Assembly (NCBI GenBank): GCA_008360955.1
Contig: LUCM01008980.1
Location: 186,001 to 250,000 of the forward strand
Direction: 5' to 3'
Source of the DNA: Fasciolopsis buskii
Lineage: Eukaryota > Platyhelminthes > Trematoda > Plagiorchiida > Fasciolidae
DNA: 64,000 bases
A program made the position numbers and the translations under genes. Under the pieces are notes generated by a model. That model had not been told where the DNA came from and did no database searches. It saw only the letters and a program-made list of their open reading frames with translations. Shown one piece after another: positions 35,481-47,473 of the stretch; position 1 is the first letter of the stretch, and every line of letters starts with the position of its first letter.

Positions 35481-38019
35481 TAGGCACGTCGCAGTCATGA
35501 ACCCATAGTTTTATCGCACTTAGTCGGTTTTCTCTTTGGTGAAGAAGAGATGGAAAATTTACTCAAAAGATAGCAAATTTGCAGCTTAATAGTTCACAGT
35601 GACTAACTTGTTTTCGGCGTCTTTTGCCTAAAGTAGCGAACTTCGACATAGATTCAGGCTGCTCCCTCTGCTAAAAACATTGAATTTCACTGAAATTGCC
35701 TGAAAAGTTTCAATATTCGTCTCGTCAGTTTCAAAATCTAATAATTCTGTAAACAGAACACTCTTCTGCTGTTTAACGATGAAATGAACTTCGTCAATTT
35801 GATACATAATAGAACCGGTCCTGTGTCTCATGCCCCGAAATCACGGCATAATTTTCCTTTGACATGTGTCCTATACTGTTAAATCAACTTTTGGTTCTTG
35901 CCACTCCAAATGCAGAAATCGGGTCAGTCGATAAAGTCCCAAAAAATATATATGAAAATATTTTCAATGGTTTCATATAAATGTTTTTAGCTCCGATTGA
36001 TGGCTTTCGCGGCCCGCTAGTTTTCGAGCTTGACGTTTAGATCGCAAGTTTTTCATCACCCCTTAAAGTGACATTGTGTTGGCAACGTTTGTTATCTGGA
36101 TGCCAAGCTTAGCCACGCTAAGGTCTCAGGAAAGTAAAAATTTGTCTCGTCTCCGTTGTGTACTACATTGAAACTGGGATCATATTGTTTTTTTATTCAA
36201 TATCAAACCAGGTGGGGCTCAACCATACGTTTTTGACAGATCTGCCTGCAATGAGCTTGAACGCAAACTTCAGTGATTAAGACTTGTAAGAATTTTACGA
36301 TTTCGTTTGATCCGCCGGTCTCAATGCTGAAATGTCCCACAGATATCAAAATAATGGAAACCAAATTAGAAACAAATGACTGACTTGAAAGAATCTGTGC
36401 TGTAGGGCCTGAAATTAGCAACTTTATGCGAGTATAGAAAATGGTGAGTTCGGTGATGTACATACTGGTAGCAGCTATACAATGCACGGCAACTGGGTTT
36501 GCCCAAAGTGGCTGAGAACTCAGTATTTCAGATAAAACGGATTCGATAAAACGGACTCAGTTAGAAAATTGCAAGTGTGATCTGTTATCTGGTAAAATTA
36601 TAGAATCTGATTTAGAAATAAACGCATTTCTTATAAATAAAAGTGGAAATGAGAATTTCTCGGGTTTGTTCAGCCTATTGTGAATGTTCTCTAACTAATT
36701 GCTTAGTCATTGTAGAGTTGTCGAAAGCGTAAATGAGTATCCATTTCTGTCCACTAATTAACATACAATGACTGAACTTGACTGGCCTAGTGGATCACCC
36801 ATCAAAAAAGAAACGAAAACGTAACCAAGTGATAGCCCATCGTCGTAAAGCAGTTGAGTGCACGAGGTTGCGCACATTTCATCATCAGTCGCTGTGAAAT
36901 TACGAATCATTGACAAATTTGAGTGTGCTCTTCTGTATTTATTGTTCTTGTCCTTCGGTTTTTATAAGACTGCTTGAATAACCTTGAGCTGATAGGGTAA
37001 CTGTTTGGGTTTCCCTTTTGGTTTGACTCCCATTAATTTGATTTCTAGTCTAAAGACTTTGGTCTGATGAGCTGAACATCGCCGCTTGCATTCCCATTCA
37101 AAGGAAACTCGGTAACGGAAATTATTGTCCGCGACCATATAGAATTAGGATTCAAGATGGTGTGCACTGTCTAGAGTCAGGTGCTTCCGCGCACTAACAG
37201 TGTCACCTTGAATGCTGACCTAACGCATGCCATATAGAGCTAAGTTCAGCAGTCAGGAACTTGTGAAAACTATCAAAGTGAGCTTCGACCATCGCTGATT
37301 TTCAAATGTGTTGCAAATTTCCGATTCATATTGCATAAATTAATCGGAGCAGCTGCCTGATAAATGAAAGTTTACCAATACTACTCCGATTCCTTGCATC
37401 GAATTTCTTCTCATAAAAAGTGAAGTATTACCTGCCACTTCTTGGGGCACCGCGTTGACGACGATCCTAATGAACGACAAAAATTGCACTGTAGATTTAG
37501 CGGGCGTTCTCCGGTGAAATATGAAAATCTTAGACAATTTCCAATCCTCCCTTATACCGGTCGTATTTTCAACAAGGCTCGTGGGTTCAGGAACGTGTTT
37601 ATTGTTTAGACTAAGAAATTTGGTCATTCACAAACGGAATCATTAGGCTGCGACATAGATATCCTGACCAACAGGGTTGCTCTTCATTTGAATGACGATT
37701 ATATGGTGGAGTGTAATAATGACTACGACTATTATTATTAGGTCTACCGCTGTCGAAAAGCCAAAGTGAACAGTAAGAATCCTATGGAAGACTTTTTACA
37801 CTTTTCATAACGGAGTGATATTGAGAATATCTACCATCAGGGATGCATGTCGCAGTTACTGAATTTGTTGTGGACTGTAGCATAAGGAATCCGTATTCTA
37901 AATAACAATCAAAAATAAGATTCGAACCATTGGGTATATTTTTTCTAGTTTAATCTTGGAGATTTATTCCCAAGTTATTCGAAGTATTCACCCATGCGAT
38001 CTGATTTCGGAAGAGTCAT
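35481..38019. other. Non-coding stretch with one dispersed-repeat motif
   Basis: No gene recognised. Positions 36026-36080 (ACGTTTAGATCGCAAGTTTT then CATCACCCC...AAAGTGACATTG) match the repeat end at 55872-55925. Confidence 0.45.
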
Positions 38020-38660
38020 TTATCCGAAGTAATGACTACATCCAGACTGCTCGCACCCATTATTCTTGACCAATTATTAGCCGTTCTTGCAGGACTCACA
38101 CGTGAGAATTCATCTGGCTTCTTATGCGGCCCGAGCTGTCGATCACATCTCTATACAACCAGCGTTCAAAAAACAGACACCTTCTGAATACCCGAAATCT
38201 GCTTTCTTTGATCTGAAAGCCGGATTCGACTCAGTTCACCGAGAAGTTCTCCCGCGCTACTTCCTACTGATGGGTGTGCATAAGAAATTCATTACTTCTG
38301 AAGACAAGAGCATTCTGCTGACCGGTTTTCGTTCTAGTTCACCACAGGAAGTGATGCTCATTGGAGATTGCCCACTTTCAGCCTTCTTTTTCAGCTTTGA
38401 AACCGCCGTGATTGTGTAAATCGCAGTATCCTTATTTGTCAGTAGTGACGGGGACATTTACTCAGAAAGAAAAGTGCCACATCTGCAACGTGAACATAAT
38501 ATCGTCCTTGTGAAGATGCATTCAAGTACGCTAATGTACCGATCTTCAGTCTAAACGATAGTACATGTATGCTTTGCACCTTCAAAGTGTAAAATGCTAC
38601 TAAAGTACTGAAACAGCCCAAAGTAGAAACTGTTTCACAGAAAGTAGAATTTGAATAACG
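38020..38660 (+). mobile_element. RTE-like LINE fragment, reverse transcriptase palm
   Basis: Translations in shifting frames give, in order, SRLLAPIILDQLL...AGLTREN, then the RT palm block FDLKAGFDSVHREVL (about 38206-38250), LMGVHKKFI, and a degraded GDCPLSAFFFSFE (the GVRQGCPLSPFLFNF motif). Beyond a broken stretch comes FAPSKCKMLLK (about 38572-38604). This is the part of the RT that is missing from the 24.0-26.66 kb copy. It is truncated at both ends and inactive. The 110-codon ORF at 38087 belongs to it. Confidence 0.8.
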
Positions 38661-41600
38661 CAAGTAGATTTCAGTAACTGATTAATTAAATCCTCATCAG
38701 GGTAAGGTCTCTTCGCGTATACAGAAGGTTAAATAGACGTTTACCAATATGAGAGGTATGCGCATCAAAGTGAAATCCATGTATCCGTCCAAAATGGGTC
38801 TTACTATGAGGCCAGAAGGACTGAAGTTGCGGATTGGGTATATATGAAAACTGGCAGTTCTTAATCATTGTTGTTCTCATGTTGTCATTACAACACGGTT
38901 GCAGAATGCTTTTAGTAACCCGGAAGTTATGCAATGGGGTAAAGGGGTCACAGGCCTCAGTCGACTGAGCAAACATTGAATTTTTTAGGCTGAAATGTTT
39001 GGAACATGTATTAGGCATCTTCGCAGATTTCTTAGTATCCGGGAGGGTGTTTGGTTGGCAGCTGGGTCATAGCTGTTGTTCTGTTACCTGATGGAAATAT
39101 ATGAAGAATTTGGCCAACAAGATTTCCAGACTAAGTTGATTGAGATTATTGGGTTGGAATCCATGAGATCGTCTAACGCCATGATTTGAGACCTCAGGCT
39201 ACGTGGCTAAACTTCGCAGTCAGTGACCTTTGTACACTCGAGACGTTCTCGTTTATCTATAGTCCTTCTCACTTAGACTCTATGGATCTTCCTTTCTTCG
39301 TTGCTTCATGCTAGAAAGTATCAACCAATACCATAGTGAACTAGTGGAACCCGAATAACCGCGCAAGGTAAACTGAACTAAGATTATCGTGATCCCGAAA
39401 TTCTTATTTCGAAATGATCACAAACAATCAACGGTTGGACAGGATCACTGTCATCTTTCTAGAAGCGAATCACCTTTCTATTTTCAGATGTTACTGAAAA
39501 TCGTACAAACTACCTAGAAAGATCACTGGAGACCGGATTTCTTAATGGCAGCACGTTGACAGAATTCACCCGTTTTCATTTTCGAGTCCTGTTATTTCAC
39601 AATTCCACAATGGGTTGAAATAAACTAGAGATTCGTTGCGTGAGCCGTTGCTCACGTTGTAAGCAATATTTCGATTTGCTGATTTGGCCTGGTGCAATGT
39701 TTTTCTGGCGTGCCATATCTAGGTCAGTCTGACGAATGAAGTGCCTAAAGCCTTTCCTTGGGCTCCCATTTGCCAGTTCCGTTTGTCATTAGGTTGATTT
39801 TACCGAGAAAAATGTTTTTCAATCCTGGTCCTACGAAATTTGTTACACATTTTGCGCGACACTTTTGCCGCAAATAAGAACTGCGTTTGTTCTGTTCCCA
39901 TGGGTCTTTAGTCAAGTTCAACCTCTCACGAAAGTACACACACACAACAAACGTTTGTGTGGGCTCCTAGGACGGCCTTGAAATTGTCAAGCGGCACATG
40001 ATCCTACCGAAAAACCTCTTCACGTGATTTCGAGGTCTCAATTAGAATGGTATAAAAGGTGTTGGAGCAACACTTCTGTCTATCTAGCTGAAATTTTCAA
40101 GTGGATATAAGAGATTCGTGTTCGTGGGAAGAAAAAATAGACGGTTTTTATTGCCAACGTCATCGCGGTAGTTCCTGCCGGTCCACATACCGTCGCCCAT
40201 AGTACCGTTACAACTTTTACAAACCATCAAGAGAGAAAAAAACTATCGGAATGGTTGCTGCTGTGGTTTGTGAAACTTGTGGCATTCACGGACGATTTTG
40301 CAGCCGTTTGGAACGGAAGTAAGTAATGCATGATAAAGGATTGCATACTACACAGTCACATTCCTAAAAACTATTTCTCTTTTTACATACTACTCAGTCA
40401 TTTACACATCATCATGAACGGCCATGGCACAGATCTCGGTGCATGGTTTGTACGTAAACTGGATGTTTTTGTCAGATTACTGGAAAAAAACTATGATTTC
40501 CAAGTTCACCCATTTAACAGTTGTCAGTTGGCATACCACGGCACAAAAACTACAGATAATGCAACGCTACCTTCCAAGAGTATAATTCGGTTACTGCCCG
40601 TGCTGATCGCTGAAGAAACGCAAATTTACAACTGAAACACTATAAGAATTCACAGACATGTGTGGAAATCCACATGTAATGCCGCAATATGAATTGTAAA
40701 CCAACACGCCTAATTCGACGTAAATGTTTACCTTTTACGTGTTGAACGATGTCAACTGGTTAGTAGAAAAGGTAGGCCAAAGTGAGGCATCAGCCTGTAC
40801 GCGTTTCATTGCTTGCAACTCCCGTAGTGAGATTACAAACAACAGATCAGTTAAACGACAATTATGCCCTATTATCGCGCACTGTACGCTTCACTCATCC
40901 TAAATTATGTATTTAGGTACACCTGGTTAGCAAGTGAAATTTGTAATATATGACTTGAAAACTCTTTGGGACAAAATTACGCAAAATTACCGTGTATTTG
41001 GGTTTCTTCTTTGCATTAACTCTTTGCTTGTTATATTTTTGGTGGATAAAAGTAAGAAACTCAATACAAGAGAGTTATTAGTATTGTTATATGCACAGCC
41101 TGTTGTTGCTGTTGTTGCGATTTTTTTGATATTAAACGTCCTAGTGATACATTCGAAATCGGGAGGAAATGTGTCGAATTTCAACGGTCGGTTTCGTTGT
41201 GCGTTTACGTTCCTTTTTCACAAAGCCTAAATAATCTGGAGCAAAAGTGGTTCGGGAAATTTTCTCGTCTGGTACGAACCAGCATTCAAACTTGGACATT
41301 TTTACTCTTTAGAATTTGATTTACCTGGATCTTCATTAAAAGTTTAATGCTTAGTTGAATCACTTGCTATATTGATTGAGCAGATTAGTAACAAGAAACA
41401 AGACACTCCAGAGTGAACAATCAGTGCGCTATTCTGTGTGGGGATTAATTTGCAACCAAACTCTGCAGTTCCGAAAGATTACGAGAAGATTCAATTTTGT
41501 TCGGTTACCTAAGTTTGTAGGGAAAAATATCCCTACAGTTAGTTCTAACCTAAATATCTGGGGACTTTTCTTGTTTAATGTAAAATCGCGATGCCTCGTA

Positions 41601-41969
41601 AATTTACCGCGACTAAAATAGCTCATTTACGGAGAACATAGGAAGAGTAACTAGGTTCTTTGTAGCTCACGTATTAATGCGGCGATACGTTCTTCTCTGA
41701 TTTACTGTGTTACAAACTACCACGCTACTTATTCGATTTCAAAATGCGAAATCCCAATTCCAGTACAACGACACCCGAAACCAAAGAAATACTTCCAAAG
41801 GATATCACCTTAGCTATTAGGAATTACTGACTCCGCAAGCTTCTTTTAAGGTCTGCTACTAAAGTTTGATTTCATGCACAAGAATGTGTTAGTCAAAAGG
41901 GCGTTTGAAATTTGTTGAAAAAAATCGGCATCTTATTTGAATTGTATTAGGAACAATCTCCAAATCAAC
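38661..41969. other. Non-coding stretch with two unsupported open frames
   Basis: A SINE box B-like GGGTTGGAATCC lies near 39152-39163. Two plus-strand frames are open: 40330-40635 (101 codons, ending RLLPVLIAEETQIYN) and 40934-41230 (98 codons, opening with GTG). The latter has two hydrophobic stretches, VFGFLLCINSLLVIFLV and VVAVVAIFLILNVLVI, that could be membrane helices. No homologue, start context or splice chain supports either. Confidence 0.35.
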
Positions 41970-42035
41970 CCAAATAGCTCAGCAGATTGGTTGTTCAATT
42001 CACAACTATGTAACCTTCGGGTTCAAACCCATTAA
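41970..42035 (+). repeat. tRNA-like pseudogene or SINE head
   Basis: Contains a box A-like TAGCTCAGCAGATTGG (41975-41990) and box B CGGGTTCAAACCC (42018-42030), about 40 bp apart as in a tRNA. The paired arms do not form a clean cloverleaf by eye, and the box B resembles the dispersed SINEs, so a functional tRNA gene is unlikely. Confidence 0.45.
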
Positions 42036-43814
42036 ACGAGTGTGTTTAAAAATACGAATGAACTCAAACAGTGTAGAACTGCACTGTGTGATAAGTCATT
42101 ACATGTTGCGATCAAGTTCACCGTTCAGGACAAAGGTAGTCATTCATTAGTGAAATTTTTTTCTATTCGCCTTCTCATTAGAACTTGTTCATGTGGCAGT
42201 GACGCCGTAATTTGTTTGTATCTGTCTTTCTATCTGTCCGTCACAAAACCGATGTTTGACGAAGCCAAAACAACGAAATTGGGAATCCGATCTGATCCAG
42301 ATATTGTGGTTTATTGTCATTAGCTTGTTCATGCTTGTAATGATGCTATTCTATTCTAACTGATGTCAACGTGCATGGATTAGCATTTGAATAAACGCAG
42401 ACAGCTGACAACCGAATTTTATGGATTGCTCTTTGCTAACTATGGCTAAGACAGATATGGTTCAGCGAGAATGCGAATGATTTTTTGTCCAAATCCGGAT
42501 GAGCATGGGTCATATTTTCTCTGACGACTGTAGTGGGCTCCAGAAACAACCAATGCAAATGCATAAAGTAATCCCCGCTTCATAAAGGTGTCAAGGGCTC
42601 GAATTCTTGATCCGATTACCACCTTGATGTTCTCGGCTGGTCACCAAATCTGACCTATTGGGACATTGTGTGGCTCCATACCAATCCAAGTTTCTGGGTC
42701 ATGGTTGCCGGTCCCCCGTGTGTAGTAGACCACGAGCGGAGTATGTCATAAAATGTTGACATGCTGGTTGTGTTTCGCACGTGCAAATTTATTTTGTATT
42801 TTTTTCTGAAATACACTACTTTGGATTGATTTCGATGAGACTGATGTCGTTGTACGTTATGAAGAGTCAATAGTGAAGGGGATAAATTTTTATTAACAAC
42901 TGAAGGAACGAAGAAAACTAGAAGGATCCAGATGCAAGGAAAATAAACTTAACCGAAGGAACTGTGTTTCCATTATACTCTCGAACGATTCCCCGTAAAA
43001 CAAGAAGGATTCACCAATCGCTAATGGCAATCACAGTCACCTAGAAAAAACTACACCCAGTATTTTGTTCAAGTGAACAATCAAATTTGCACACTCCAGG
43101 TGTGAACAGATTACGTTCATCAAAGAATTCACTTGAGGAACTAGAACTGGTCCTTGTTGATGGTATCGTTTGAGCTGATCACTTCTGGGATGTCAGATAA
43201 ATTATTGAATACTTCAAGAGTAGGTGGATGATTGAACAAAATTTCTGTCAAGAGCGAGATCGTTTTCCCTATCATGGCTGCTTATCAGGCAGGCGCTGTC
43301 GGTAATTGGGTTTCTTCCACCTTCCATCCACCGAGCGAGCTGCTTTTGAATGATCTATCGCATGTGTGAATGTTCTTTCCTAACATAATCGCACTATCGA
43401 CCATACGTTGCCCTTACAAGTACTTCTGATAAATCATTTCTTGAGAGGTAATTTTATTTAACCAATTCTAGAAAAAAAATAACACCTTTTACTCCTTAGA
43501 CTTGCCCCCTTTGGCTTAATCGAGGTCGGGAAAACGTGACCCTCTGAATCTTACACAATTTACCTTTTTATATGCAAATTTTTACCTTGTGGGATGTCAA
43601 GAGACATTAGTTAGTTAATATAAACATGAGGAGGTTAGATTTTGCAACAAATTGTTCATGGAACAGTATCAAAGTTCAGCTCACCGTTAACAGACCAAGA
43701 AAATGCTCGTTAGTTGTTTCTTCCGTACTCCGAATCATCAGGAGTCCATTTGCGACCTATTACTACTTGGAACTGACAGTAAATAAGTGCGGCTTCAGCG
43801 CGTCATTGAAAGCC
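42036..43814. other. Non-coding stretch, no gene recognised
   Basis: Short domain-free open frames only. Confidence 0.4.
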
Positions 43815-43885
43815 GGTGGAAGCACCGCGGTTAGGCCGCGGTGGATGTGCGCTGTTGATATTCCCTAGCAAGGATAAAACAGAGT
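43815..43885 (+). repeat. Fold-back/SINE element relic
   Basis: GGCCGCGGTGGATGTGCGCT then GTTGATATTCCCTAGCAAGG and ATAAAAC match the minus-strand reading of 15950-15990 (GCGGTGGATATGCACTGCTG, ATGATTCCTAACAAGGATG). It is preceded by GGAAGCACCGCGG, itself inverted against CCGCGGTGG. Confidence 0.55.
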
Positions 43886-45214
43886 TACTATCCATAGAAG
43901 ATCCTAATATTAATTTCATTCCACCAGACAAGTATGAGAATGTTTGCATTCGAAGAACATGGGTCCCAAAAATCTCATACTTGACAATAATAGCAGTCTC
44001 CAGTGTATGGTTTTGAAGAACTGTTTCCCAACCAGTTAGGTGCATCTCATTTTAGGGAGGACTACTGCCGAAATGCGCGCAAATCTCAGCAAAACCTTTA
44101 GGAGTGTGAGACCGATCAAAGGCTAGTTGTCAAGCTTTCTATGACCGTGAATCATTTTATTTTACTTTTCCAAAAGGAACAGTACAGCCGTGTAAGTTTT
44201 CTCATGCCCAAGGAATTCGACATCACTTCTGCTGTGCTAATTTGCAAGGATGCAGAATTTTTGTCGTGACCGACGTAGGTAGTGTAATTAAAGTTAAAGA
44301 TCATTCCATCTATGTGAGACTAAAAGATGGGAAATGATGCAGGATGGGTGTAAAAAACGAAAGAAAGAAAACAGTTAAGCCAGCCAAATAACTACACAAC
44401 TAGAAAGAATAAGCAGACTGGTAAAAAAACAGAAAGTTTGTTTGCCATGAGAGGTGCAAGATGGAGGGTTTGGGAATTCGGGAAGGTGGTTGCCCAATTT
44501 GGTCATGCGTGAGGCATAGTACTGTTGCGGAATCAACCTGGAGAGTGACATGATAAAAATGTATGTGTGCAAGATATCCCACAAATCTGTGGCGTGCTAT
44601 CGAAAAAACCGCTCATGGAATCCAACTCCATAGTTGTCGGTAAAGTGCAGCTAGAATCGCTGGGTTTGGTTGAGTTTAACAACAAGGTGAACGATAGGTA
44701 GTACAACTACAACATTCTCAGACACATTGATTAACAGTCTATTCAAACCGCTCGTAAAGATGATTAAAACTCTTATAAAACACTTATTAATCGAATTCCT
44801 GTTCAGTCGAACAAAATGCGAACTTGCAAATCGCCCGAACCTCACTTTCGAATGGACCTGACAACATTATCTGTTCCCAAATTCGGTCATTGAGATCCGT
44901 TTTCCAACCAAAGAATACAGATTTCATTAATTTTCCTAAAAGCTATTCACCACATCAAACCTATACCCGTTGCTTCCGTCCCTATCATTTCACTCTGGCG
45001 CACCATTGCATTTGTCAGAAGGAAAACTTGCCAAGTCAATCTTCATGTCCCCTTGCTGGCATGAAAAACAAACAAAATATTCACTGACAATTTGAATATC
45101 ACATATGCAGGTACTCAGGTCTGATGAAAAAGCTTCACAATGGAATGTTACACAGACAGTGCGTTTATGGTGGTCCCAACAGATTCCCAGCGCACAGTAG
45201 CCACATCCTTCATT
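43886..45214. other. Non-coding stretch, no gene recognised
   Basis: Only short overlapping open frames on both strands. No domains recognised. Confidence 0.4.
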
Positions 45215-45440
45215 TCACATGCACACACACGCACACGCACATATATATGTATATATAATCATATATATATATATATATCCACAAAATAAACAATCGAACA
45301 AACACACTCTATAAGACAAAGGCATGCCTACAGATTTAACGGATATGATGACTGGCACGCGTGGTGGGAGGGTCACATTTCCGAAACACGCACACATGCA
45401 TACAGACATACATACATGCATACACATATACATTCATCTA
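45215..45440. repeat. CA/TA and CATA microsatellite cluster
   Basis: CACACACGCACACGCACATA runs into TA repeats (45239-45278). A second tract of CATACAGACATACATACATG-type units follows at 45390-45433. Frames across it are low-complexity artefacts. Confidence 0.8.
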
Positions 45441-47235
45441 GGCACAAATGACCGATTGGGAACAAGGAAAGGGCTCGACAAAATATGGCACAATGATGTA
45501 TTCGACTTTAAATTGCAGCTTTCATGCTTTCACGGACAGATACACAAAGCTGTTTGCATCAAAATAGCAGTCCATGTACACTCAAATCCGATTGTACTAA
45601 TACACAATGAAACTCATAAATATTTGTACAATAGACTCCAGTGGCAGGCAGAAATTTAAGGTCTTTTCGTTTTGTACACAAAACTGTCGGAAGAACACGA
45701 AGGTGATTATGCAAGCCACACACACACACACACACACACAAATAAACAAGTCGCTTGTCAGTCGAATCAAAGTGCAAACTATAAATTTACTCCAGGACTT
45801 CGTACCTGCTAATAGGCGATTTTTATCCGTCCACATAGAACAAACACCCTTATGTCTTTATGGGAATATGAGAGGTTCGCCCGAAAAATATGACAGTGCC
45901 CTTGACTGAGCTTTTTGATAACATTAGTAGTGGTAATCATTGTCGTGGTAGTAGTGGCAATAGTAGTATTAATATAGTCACTAATGGTGGTACAAGCTAT
46001 GTATCAAGCTTAGTGCAATCAATCCATTCCTAGGACACTATAAACAACTTTCACGGCAATGTTTCGGCATGCCTCGTGACACACTTTAACTGCAACGACT
46101 ATTCTCAGGGAAAGGCAGTGGGAATTTGTGGTGTGATTAGTTGGCCGGCCGGTCAGTCACTTGATTGCACCTTGTGAGGTGAATTCTGTACGATAAACTG
46201 CAATTTGATACGTTGCGATACTAGACACCCAAGTCGGAATGTGTCATGTTACCGTTTTGTTGTCTGTCATCACCTTGCTCTGTGCTGTGCTGCCCATGTG
46301 TACCCATCCATGCTTGTACGTGTGTGTGTGTATGCATGTTGTTTGTTGTTCATTTTGTTTCAAAATTTGGAGCAATTGCTTACAAAGTATGCAGGTCATT
46401 GTCACTCATTCCCTTTTCACCATAGTGCCCGATTGCCCTGGGGCTATAATGAAACAAATGGAATGTGACATTTCGATAAAGGGCACTGGATAGCGTCGGA
46501 AAGGGTATTCCGTGTCTCAAACTATGCCGTTCCGGAATGTAGCGTAATTTGTCTCGTTGAATAGTTAAGTCATTCATCCTGATCCGGTTGGACCACAGGT
46601 GGTCTGACGGGTGGGGTACTCGTGTCAAATCAGTTCAACCTGAACCAATCAAACTAGTTCGCTTTTTCTCGTATATGAAGGAACTTTTTCCAAGGCGTTA
46701 CAGTAGCACACCTGTTATTCCGGAGAGGATGATTATGATGATGATTATTATTATAACAAGTCATACAATACTCCAATCAGGAGAAATTGCACGGTTCCTT
46801 TGACTTATCGTCATCCGCACGAGGCATGATTACCGCATCGTGTACACACGTGGGATTTGATGGTTATTACATTCGGTGAGTACGAATTCTAATGGTCAGG
46901 TCATTACTCCTCGTGAGGCACTATTCCATTACAGGTTTAATAACTAAAACGAGAGAAGTCATTCACCATTTCATGGTCGACAGTTTTGTGCGAAAGAGAC
47001 TGGAAAATGTTGTTAGTGAACCACGAAAATCAGCTTCACAATTCACATTCCTTGGCTACTGTTAGAAGACGAGTATCACTTTTAAGAAACAGACTTCCAT
47101 TCATCCATCGTCGTAAAAAAATAATAGTTGGATTGAATCATCTGGAATTCAGCCAGATAGATTTTATATTTTTACAAACAAATCCGAATAAAATTATCCC
47201 CACGGGGATGAAGTGCGATAAATAAAGCAACAACA
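45441..47235. other. Non-coding stretch with (CA)n tract; possible upstream region of the VGLL4-like gene
   Basis: Pure CA repeat at 45717-45740. GTGTGTGTGTATG lies near 46321-46333. The 79-codon frame at 46986-47225 has no recognisable domain and is followed directly by AATAAAG. The missing 5' coding exon of the gene at 47371 must end with two bases of a split arginine (or other NNG) codon. I could not single it out here. Confidence 0.4.
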
Positions 47236-47260
47236 AATAGCGTCCGACTAGGACGCTATT
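47236..47260. other. Perfect 10-bp hairpin
   Basis: AATAGCGTCC (47236-47245), loop GACTA, then GGACGCTATT (47251-47260), an exact inverted repeat. It lies 110 bp upstream of the first recognised VGLL4-like exon and just after an AATAAA (47221-47226). No function can be assigned. Confidence 0.7.
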
Positions 47261-47370
47261 CGCGATTGCATTTGTGAGAAATGTTTCATTTTGTCTATAC
47301 TGTGAATGAAAAATTTTTTTCTCTCTTTTTATTTGTTATAATAGAATATGTTTATATTATTACTTATCAG

Positions 47371-47473
47371 GCACAACAAGTCTGAAAACAACTCCAAAGT
47401 GATCATCCGACAGACCGCTGATGCAGATGAACATTTTTTCAAAGCGCTTAGACAGCTCAAAGTGGACGTTTCG
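47371..47473 (+). CDS. VGLL4/Tgi-like TEAD cofactor, exon with first TDU motif
   Basis: Acceptor ATTATTACTTATCAG|G, then one base completing a split codon and 34 codons, ending at donor TTTCG|GTAAGA in phase 0. It encodes ...VIIRQTADADEHFFKALRQL. DEHFFKAL (47426-47449) fits the Tondu motif (VxxHFxxxL) through which Vestigial-like proteins bind TEAD/Scalloped, and compares well with VDDHFAKAL of human VGLL4. The exit phase matches the next exon at 49831, across a 2357-nt intron. The ATG at 47348 lies in the upstream intron and is not the start; at least one 5' coding exon is missing from this model. Family role: VGLL4 and fly Tgi are nuclear cofactors that compete with YAP/Yorkie for TEAD and repress Hippo targets. 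Confidence 0.8.

Noticed and set aside
41970..42035. A functional tRNA gene
   Set aside because: Box A and box B are present, but a clean cloverleaf with paired acceptor and anticodon arms could not be drawn, and similar box B sequences recur in dispersed SINEs. tRNAscan-SE would settle it.
45559..45909. Open frames of 70-100 codons on both strands around the CA repeat
   Set aside because: They are created by the microsatellite and have no domain content.
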